Assembly (NCBI RefSeq): GCF_000247815.1 | Contig: NC_021681.1 | Location: 19,223,495 to 19,287,494, forward strand | Direction of reading: 5' to 3' | Length of the DNA stretch: 64,000 nt | Source: Ficedula albicollis | Lineage: Eukaryota; Chordata; Aves; Passeriformes; Muscicapidae | In this document: positions 55,501 to 64,000 of the stretch, in pieces | How positions within the stretch are numbered: the stretch's first letter is position 1 | How the letters are laid out: every line of letters starts with the position of its first letter | Made by a program: the position numbers and the translations under genes | The notes under the pieces: model-generated | Seen by the model: only the letters and a program-made list of their open reading frames with translations | Told to the model about the DNA's origin: nothing | Databases searched by the model: none

Positions 55501-58500
55501 AGGAGACTTTCTGAGGAAGTAATCTGATAAATTAGGATAAATCTTGTGGACTTTCACTGCTAATGTTTTTTCCTGTAGTCTGAGCCTAAGATTCTGCCAA
55601 CTCAATGTACGGTTAAGCATTTCTTTAGCACTCTTAGCCCCTGACAGATGTTTCTTATACTTCACAAGCAAATGGCTCTTCAGTGTTTTTTGAGACTGCT
55701 GTGCTCTCAGCATAAAATTGATGTCACAGAAGGCTGGAGAGCTGTGCTCCAGCCTTGACAGACAGTGACAGAAAACTGTTCCCATCTGGTAGCTTTGTGT
55801 TGGCCTCTGTGTAAACGAATGGTTTCCTTTCTGAGATGATGGGTGTCAACTGTCACCTGCTTGTTGCCAGGAGTAACCTCAGTTATCTCAGGAGGAGCGA
55901 GCCCTGCACACACCAGGGCTCTCATCTGCCCTCGCTTTGTTGTCCCTGGCCTCTCAGGGGACTGGGGTAGCCAAGTGACGTGGAGGAAAGCTGGCAATAA
56001 CACTGATGTAAGTCACATCTCTTTGGAGATGAAAAAAGGAGCTGCTCTTCCTAATGCTGTCAATCTTGTGTTTTACCTCCGTGGTGGGTTCATTTACACG
56101 AGTAAATAAAGCTGTCATTTGTGCTTTTTAATGTCTGAGAATTCCACAAAAGTTTAATGTCTCTGGTTTGAAATCAAATCTCTCATTGTTGTCTCTATCT
56201 TGAAAATTAATTTATTATTGCGTTTGAAGTCCTAAATGGCTCTTGAGAGAGCTGAACATACAGCCTAACAATCTGCCCATAAAGAGCAAACATGAGTTAC
56301 ACATATAAAGAATATAATCTTTCAGTGTATGGAAATCCTGTCACTCTTGCTTTTCTGTTTAAGCTTTATATAATAAAACCTTTCTTTCTGTTTTCAGAAA
56401 AGTTTTGGTTCTTGCTCACTCATCCCTTTTGTGAGGCAGAAGAAAATGACACATTAAATCAAGACTGCCTAAAGGGGCACACAACTAAATGAAATTAATA
56501 TCACCAAATTAGAAGACTAGAGTTTTTGCATGAAATATATTTTTCTAAAAATCCTGAAGAGAGAGAATAGGGAGGAAACAAATAAAGATTGAGAGTTCTC
56601 CAAACACACAATCCCACCAAAGTCTGAAGCCACAATGTGCTTTATGGAGCACCATTAAGTAACAGCCACTATCAGTTTCAAACACAGGTAGTAGAATTTA
56701 CATAAGCAAATCTCATCTGGCTAAATACTACCCCATAAATATATGTATTATAATCTGTTATTAATACACCAGATTATATTGTCATAATGCATCAAAATAT
56801 TACAAGTGAGGATTTTGTGTGAAAGATCACTCCTCAATTCTGTGCATCCATCATGAGGCCAATATGCCACCTACATCTACATTCCAAGACACACACACAC
56901 ATCCTCTCCTGTCCCTCAGGACTTCTTTATCAGCAACTCAACCAACAACAAATACTCCCACTGAAACCAAAACAAAATTGAATAAGAAAGAAAAGAAAAT
57001 CCCCAAACTGTTTGCTCTCTCTTAGGAAAACATCATTTAATGGTGCAATAAAGATATTAAGACGGGGGCAAAATAATTAAGATTACTGAAATTAATTCTA
57101 TATCAAAGTCCACAGAAGGACTCCTGTTGACACCAAAACTTTGTCTTCTCTTTGATAATGAGATTACACTTTATACTTGATTTTCTACATATTCTTCTGT
57201 ACAGGGTAGATGTATTGCCACTGTCTGTCAATGGTTCTGCACAAAATTCAGTCTGTTTAAAAGCATAGGACATATTTTTTGTGCCACTGGGCTTGGAAAA
57301 CCTGCAACCCAAGATCTGATGCAATAACCCTGAAGCTGAAACTGTAGTTAGAGCTAGTGTTTCCAATGTTCCAGCACGTGCATTCATATTTTATGCACTT
57401 ACCTCCAGTTAGTCAAGACTTTTCTGTTTCAAATTTCAGCTTCTATCATCTACCAAACTTCATTCAATACATTTGTATACATGTAATTACATTAAATGTA
57501 ATATATAATTCTGTTGACAAGACAAAAAATGTGGAAAAAAAATGGTCTCTCACTCACCTATTTGTCTGGAAAAATTAGCTGAAGTAAAATCAAATTCTAA
57601 GGCAGCAGATAAGACTGAACATAAAGGGTTAACTTTTTAATGGAAAAAACATATCTGCCTATCCCCTTATCAGAGTAGAAATATTGTAAACCAAAAAATG
57701 AATCTTACTTTGGCACTCTCCATTTTCTGAAGGCTCTGGTAATACAGTCTGGTGACATTTGGACATGTAACCTTTGAGAGAAGACATGGTAAGCTCCAGG
57801 GGAGTACTGTCCTTTTGAAGCTGCGTTGGGCTCAGGTGCCAAGTGATTCTTCCAAAGTTCAAGGTATTTGCTGCTCAATCAGTCATTGGTATTACTGATT
57901 TTTGCAGCATTAAGAGAGAGAAAGTACTGGAGGAAACTCTTGCATGTGCCAGACAGACACATGCCTATATTAAGACTTATGTTGAATTGTTAATTTTTAG
58001 TTCTCAGCAAAATCAAACTAAGAATCTGCGTGTTCAGCTGAGAGTGTTATTGGTGCAGCTTGTTCTCGTTTCAAAGAAAACAGTTGATTTCAGTGTGAAA
58101 TGCTGAGAGATTTTTTTCTTCTCCTAGGTTTGAGCTCTTCAGTTCAAAACATGAAGTTTTTGACGTTTATGTGGACTGAAGAAGATCAACATCTCAGCCA
58201 GGTTACATCTGACCTGTAGCTGGAGAAGGCCAACTTCATTCTCCATATGTGAAAATACTCAGTCCATTGCAGTCTAGCACACAGCTCCCACCATAAGGTA
58301 TTCCCACCATAGCTCCTGCCATTCACCTTCCCTGCCCAGAGCCTTTGCCTGTTTCTGCCTCTTTTCTGCAGCAGCTGCCCATGGATACAGAAAATGAGGT
58401 CCCTAGCAGGGCCTTTCAGGGGAAATGGAGCTGCCTGGTCAGGGAGTCTGGCTGCTCACACATGGAGATGATGGGAAATTGTTCAGGAGATGAGCAAGGA

Positions 58501-61500
58501 GCTGCTGAAGAGGTTGGAGCTTGCTTGGGCAGGGTAGACAAGTCAGGAGAGCTGTGCCAGGTGAGGTTTGAGTGCTGTGTGAAACTGGATGGAGCTGCTT
58601 GCTGGGAGAGGGGACAGCCTGCAGCTGGACAGAGGGGGGGATGTGTTACAGGGCTTTGTAAAGCAGATGCAGCTCACAGCTCCTGAGGCTGCACAGCTCA
58701 GCTCTGCATTATCCCACAACAGCAAAAAGCAGGGGAAGATGATTTCAAGTGAGCAGAACAGTTCTGTCAGTAACATTATGCTGATCAATACAATAGATTA
58801 TTTGTTTCAGCACAGTACTTTCACCCAAATGGTACTTTATCTTCCTGATATAATTTTATCTGAGTTATTTTTACTTCATGGACTTCTAATTAAAGATCTC
58901 GCCATGATCATTGATACTAAGGGTCAGTTTATATTACCTGCAGAAAAGTGCTCCTCACTGCATAACCTTCACATGCTATTAAGCAAAGAGCTCTTTTTTA
59001 TTCAAATATTAGCTGGAGAATTTCTCTGCTCTTAGTGATATTTCCAAGGCATTAATATCAGAGAAAGTCTGCTAGACGCAGTCCAAGGAGCTGGTGAATC
59101 ACTTTCTTTAGGATTTATGGTGTAGCTTATAGTGTGAGACTATGCATTGGGGAAGGGACTGTGTGCCAGACACCATGGGAGTGATCTACAAAGAATAGGA
59201 AAGAAAACAACAGTAGGAAAAAATAAGTGATGGAGAATATTTCAAAGAAACCAGGTTCTGTTGTAAGGGTTCTGTGACAACCTCAGGCAGTTGTCTTCAG
59301 CATCTTCAGCCATTGTCTCATTCTAGTAAATTAATACACCTCTATGCTTGATCATTGCAAGAGTTCACAAAGCAAGAAGTAGTTTAGGTCTGTGGCTGAC
59401 GCTGGTACCTCCCAGGCTGAGAGAGCACTTCAGTGAAGTGGCTTTGTGTCAGCGAGATCGGCACTCGTGCACATGCAGCAAATGTTTGTGTATTAATGCA
59501 TTTTCCTCTCCAGAGAAAACATACATTCTATAGCCTTCTTGTGTCATTCCTCCTCCTGCATTACTCCACTCCAAGGTATTGTTTCTAGAACATGTCTTCA
59601 GTCCTTCCTCTGTGCAACTGAACAGTGGGTTAGACAGCAGGTATGTACATTACAGCCTCAAGCTCAGGAACTTCCTTCTAAAAAAATATCCAAAGTCATT
59701 GCAATAATGAGGATATAAAACAATGAACCCTGCAGATTGGTCTCTTGCAGAACATAGCTGCTATTCACCTGATAAATTAACAGTGGGCAGAAAATAACAC
59801 TACAACTATTACTACGTGTATTAATAATAGTAAGGAGAAGGCAGCACTTTGTCTGGGAATCTGGCTACAGCAGATGTGCAAATACACATCTGGCCAAAGT
59901 AATGCCACAGCGTTAAGTTCAACAGGACTCTCATTTTAACAGGAGAAAGCTATTATTTCCATGGAATCACTGTCTCCTGCAACAGCCTCCCAGCAGGTAC
60001 TCATCCCTACAGGACGGGGGCTGAGCTGTGCCTGATCCTCAGAAAACTCTGACCTCAAACACATCGCTTGCAGCCATGAGGTTATGCAGGGCTGCCAAGG
60101 ACAGGAAGCTTGTCACACACCTCACAGTGCAGGTGGCACCTGGTATTCACCAGAAAATAGAAACCTCAGCACATCTACTGGCAGAGCTCCAGAGCAGCCT
60201 GAGCACCCCTGGGCACGGGCTCCTTTCTGGGCTGTGGAGAAAGCCTCGAGTGAGGGGCACAGCACCAGCACCACCACTTGGCTCTGTGATTGCTTCACCT
60301 CTTCGTCCAAGAGACTATAAGAACAGAGAATAGAGCTGAACACTTTTTTGCAGCCTTCAGTATGATTTTTCCTGTACTTGCTTTTAGCCTTGTTTTCCTT
60401 GATGAGAGACATCCAAAATATTTTAAATTTAATTTTAGGATTTGAAAATGCAGTCAGGCCTCTGTATTGAAAGCTACTGGATTTCAGGTGGGAAAAGTGC
60501 CAGAAAACTTTGCAATAGTTTTAAGTAGCTTGAAAAAATAGTTGGATAGGCTTACTTTTGAGAAAAGGACGTTATTAGCCACTGCAGAGGAACTGAAAAG
60601 AGAACTCCATCTCTTTCTCAGAGTTTTGTTCAGGTACTAAAGGTTTATTTTCATTTCCCTATCAAAATATTAATGTAGCTTCTGAGTTGCAGATTCACAG
60701 GATGAAATTCTTAGGATTTATAATCAAAGAGTTCATAATTGGTTATTTAAAGTTTATAGTCAGTCTTTGGAACTGATGATCTGACAATTTAATTCAGATC
60801 TAATTTATCAATAGCTTACAAATATATTTATATAAAAAATTCTTCAGTTTGTATTCACTGAGTAAGTAGACTGCCTCAACATTTGGTTTAGCTTAATACT
60901 GGTGATCTTAACCCAGTTTTAGTTTCCCACTTTCATATTTTTTTCTAGACAGATATAACAATTTTTAAAACAAAAGAATAATTTAATTAAAAATCCATTC
61001 TTAAATTAAGCATCACAGAACAAGAACCTTTCCATATTGAGTGAATGTGAAGTGATCAAAGAACAAAGGAAAAACCCAGTGGGCCCCCAATTAGTATTTG
61101 GGTCTCTCATAGTCCTGCTCTTGGATCACACTAACAGATCCCAGTGAGACATCTCAGCATAGATTTGTAACTTTGAACAAGGCACATTCCCCAGATATGG
61201 CAAAGGAACCACCCCCATAGTATGACCCTGCCATGGTGCTGGACAACAATCTGTTCCTGGCAAAATGGGCTCCTAACACAAGAAAACTGGACCAGGAGAT
61301 AACCTTCTACACTCCAGAAGCCTCTGAGTCCCAGGATCATACAGCAGCCAGCTGGACAAAGTGAGCTCCCCAAAAGAATCTCTTCATACACTGGCTTCCC
61401 CTTAACATCCCATGTTTGGACGTGGTGGTGCACTACACTGCTGGTCACAGTCTCTGCTGGATACCTGCTCTTTTGGCCATAGCTCAGCATAATTACACAG

Positions 61501-62303
61501 GGAAAGTACCTACAGCAACCTGAACAAGAGACTCAGATACTTAAATAATGCTCTGTGGAATTCTGTGTAACCTCCCCTGGTTGGTAATGGTTTGAATATG
61601 AAGGTATTACTGGACTGCTGGAGCTTTTCATCCACTTGGGACCTTCTTTCCATCAGGAGAGAAAAAGGCCAAAGAGATGAGGTTATGTGGTTCCATCTCC
61701 ATCCCCTCTTGGTGCTGGCCCCAGATCAGCCTTCTGCTGAGCTGGCACCTATGATGCTTTCTAGTCAAAGAATATTCAAAATGGGTTTTACCAAAACTTT
61801 GTATCTTCTAAAACAAATGCCCTCTTTTCACCTCAAATTCTTTTGACCCAGCCTTACGCGTGTGAAGTCCTTGTGAACTGATGTGTGCAAAAACTTCCAC
61901 TTGAAAGACTGAATGTATGGTTGCTGTTACTACCTTCTCTGGCAAAATCCATAATTCTCCTGATGCACAAAAGCATGACAGATATGCACAGGCACAGATT
62001 TTTTTAGGATCACAATACTACACTCACCTGCAGAGGTGCTGTCATTTATGTTTTCTGCACATCTGTTCTCCATTAGGAAAACCCAGAACAGCAAAATGTC
62101 TCATTGCTTCTGAAGTGATTTACCTGTAATTGTACATGATATTTAACAATCACTGTTAGGGCTTTTTTCTTCTTTTGTCATGGGAAATGCCTACAGGAAA
62201 TCTGCATTTCGACCTCTCCAACTTTAACCCCCAAAAACTTGAAGGGGCTGCATTCTCAGACACAGCATGAATACAATTAATCTTATTTTTCTGTATTTTG
62301 TGA

Positions 62304-62321
62304 TGCTGCTGCCATCTAGAG
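62304..62321 (-). promoter_or_regulatory. CTCF-like motif 1
   Basis: The - strand reads CTCTAGATGGCAGCAGCA, close to the CTCF core (CYASTAGRKGGCRS type). The call is by motif only. Confidence 0.4.
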
Positions 62322-62432
62322 TGTAAAAGTAACACAGTGTCATGCAACAGCATCAGCTGTATTTAATTAATGGATTTTGTATTAACAGGGACCAAGTATA
62401 ATCATAATCATACATTTTTCTCTATTTTGTTC

Positions 62433-62451
62433 CACTGCTGCCACCTAGAGT
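62433..62451 (-). promoter_or_regulatory. CTCF-like motif 2
   Basis: The - strand reads ACTCTAGGTGGCAGCAGTG, a second CTCF-like core in the same direction about 130 bp from the first. Shared flanks (TTTTTCT.TATTTTGT) suggest both arose from an old duplication of a roughly 130-bp unit. Confidence 0.4.
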
Positions 62452-64000
62452 TATAAAATAAGTAGATTATTTTTCTAACTGCATCTGTTTAATTAGTGTC
62501 TAATAATATCTGTGGGTGATACCTTACTGTTCCACAATTTTATCATTGCTTTGGTTTGTCTCTTTGTCCTGGATGCCAGCATAACCTGAGTATGGCATGT
62601 CATCATGTTTTATTAAAAAAAAAATTAACAAAGTGGTTAAGGCAAGTAATTAATTTGTTGCAACATTACATTTTTAAAGGTCATCTTTAAATAAGAAATT
62701 ATCTTAGGTCAACCTGTCTTTTTTTTTTCCCAGTTACAAGACATCATCTATTATAAAAATTTGATTTGACATTCATGAGACCCTAATTAGAATTAATATG
62801 GAAAAATATGCTATTGTCATTAACCAGGAGAGACAGCTGCTGTTACTACTGTAAAAAACCTAAAGATTTTAGAATTTTTTTTTTCTTTTTGTGGCACAGA
62901 AAGCAACACACAAGCTTTGGGGACCATAAAACAATCAATAAAGGAAAATAATGAATAATAGGCTACCAAATCTGCAGTCACTAATGCATGTGACCTCCTT
63001 GTATATTTGAAGGTTCAAAAGAAGTCTCCTTTGATGCCTAGTAGGCAACTACAGAAATTCCTGGAAGAAATCCTAGGCATTCTTGTTCTTTTAGCCTATT
63101 TAATTTTTAGACAGCTTTGGATGACTGCACTGGAGGTAACAGCAACCCTCCAAGATCAAACATCCACCAACTCTTTACCTGGATTGTTCCTTCCTCTTTG
63201 CTGATGTAATCACTTTCATTATCCCCCTTCAGGTGGCCTTACTTTGTTGGGAATCCTTAGCTTGTCATGTCTCGTGGAAACAGTGGCACTTTCTATATCT
63301 TTGTTTGACGGCTCTATTACAGTGCCTCAAAACTCAGGAATTTAATACATAGGCCTCCTCAATATCTCTAATGGCAAATTTCATGAAAAAAAACCCTTTC
63401 CTTGGACTTTGATCACAGAACTTTGGCTGGCTGTTCTGGGTTCCTAGTTCCTCTGGCTGTGCCCCTTGCCTTCTTTCACCCACCTGTGAAGCAAAGCCAG
63501 TGCCCTGGTTTTGTCTTTTCAAACTATCTTTATGAAAACTCGTCACAGCTCTTGGCACAATGGCTTCACCTTAATAGCGACATGAAAGTCACACATGCTT
63601 CTGTACAGCCTCCAAATAGCTCACCCCAGGAAAGCTACTGCAGATAACAGGGAGCCAAATGGAGCAGGGTTTTATTCTCAGGTTGGTGTCAGGTTTGTCT
63701 TTTAGGCTGTAACATGGAAACTTTTAAATAATACATCCAATCAGCTCCACAATTTCTCAAAGAACATCCTAGGCATAAATTCATAGGTATTTACAGATTT
63801 GAGCAGAATCAAATGAGAAAAAAAGCTAAACAGGGAATATATGAAGCTCAGATGTTGAGCTGCCAGACCCAGAGGCTACAATAGGATCTGTAATTGTCGA
63901 GAGATCAAAGCTATTGGCAGCATGCAGTGTGACAACAAACTATCTCATCTCTGCTTGTCTTCCCATTGTAAAAATAGGAGAATTAATAATGGTGTGAAAG

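Larger units (their letters stand above)
46996..64000. other. Gene-poor flank upstream of FXR1
   Basis: About 17 kb with no coding exon I can recognise on either strand. Open frames are short, unspliced and without family motifs. By synteny CCDC39 or TTC14 should lie further right, but I see no coiled-coil exon of either. A few GC-richer patches (about 53.3-53.6, 58.3-58.7, 60.0-60.3 and 61.1-61.5 kb) could not be classified. Confidence 0.6.

Noticed and set aside
61131..61490. 119-residue frame on the - strand
   Set aside because: No recognisable family, splice partner or promoter. The length is within chance for a GC-richer patch.
46996..64000. Expected upstream neighbours CCDC39 or TTC14
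   Set aside because: No exon coding coiled-coil or TPR segments with splice sites could be recognised. They probably lie beyond the window.

Overview
The window is vertebrate nuclear DNA, almost certainly from a bird. The evidence is the intron-rich gene structure, several CR1-type LINE 3' ends (the dominant avian retroposon), and two neighbouring genes whose exons can be read directly: DNAJC19 on the + strand and FXR1 on the - strand. Their tail-to-tail order matches the conserved vertebrate SOX2 - DNAJC19 - FXR1 neighbourhood, so the left end should point towards SOX2 and the right end towards CCDC39/TTC14. The species cannot be told from the sequence.

Layout. 1-2.8 kb is gene-free flank with a possible solo LTR. 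2.8-5.0 kb is a GC-rich promoter zone for DNAJC19. It holds a 10-bp minisatellite, a CR1 fragment, a 20-bp minisatellite and two long pure-C runs, the second of which abuts and truncates the first coding exon. 5.0-8.7 kb is the rest of DNAJC19 (four further coding exons, stop at 8165-8167). 8.7-10.0 kb is the short convergent intergenic gap. 10.0-34.9 kb is FXR1, with coding exons 2-17 all intact and every splice phase consistent, including the 81-bp muscle-type exon and the frame-changing 92-bp exon. 34.9-44.4 kb is FXR1 intron 1. 44.4-46.1 kb is the FXR1 CpG-rich promoter zone, where a 1,574-nt C run sits in the place of exon 1. 46.1-64 kb is gene-poor flank with CR1 pieces, local duplications and a pair of CTCF-like motifs.

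Function. DNAJC19 (TIM14/Pam18 family) is the inner-membrane J-protein that stimulates mitochondrial HSP70 in protein import. FXR1 is an FMRP-family RNA-binding protein (Tudor, KH1, KH2, RGG). They are separate genes that share a locus, not a pathway.

No new biological system was found. The most notable signals are (1) four homopolymer C runs of 284-1,574 nt, all C on the same strand, which hide exon 1 of both genes and look like assembly or consensus faults; and (2) ten direct duplications (55-251 bp units, nearly identical copies) spread across the window, which are either a lineage habit of local duplication or false assembly joins. The genes themselves look ordinary and functional.
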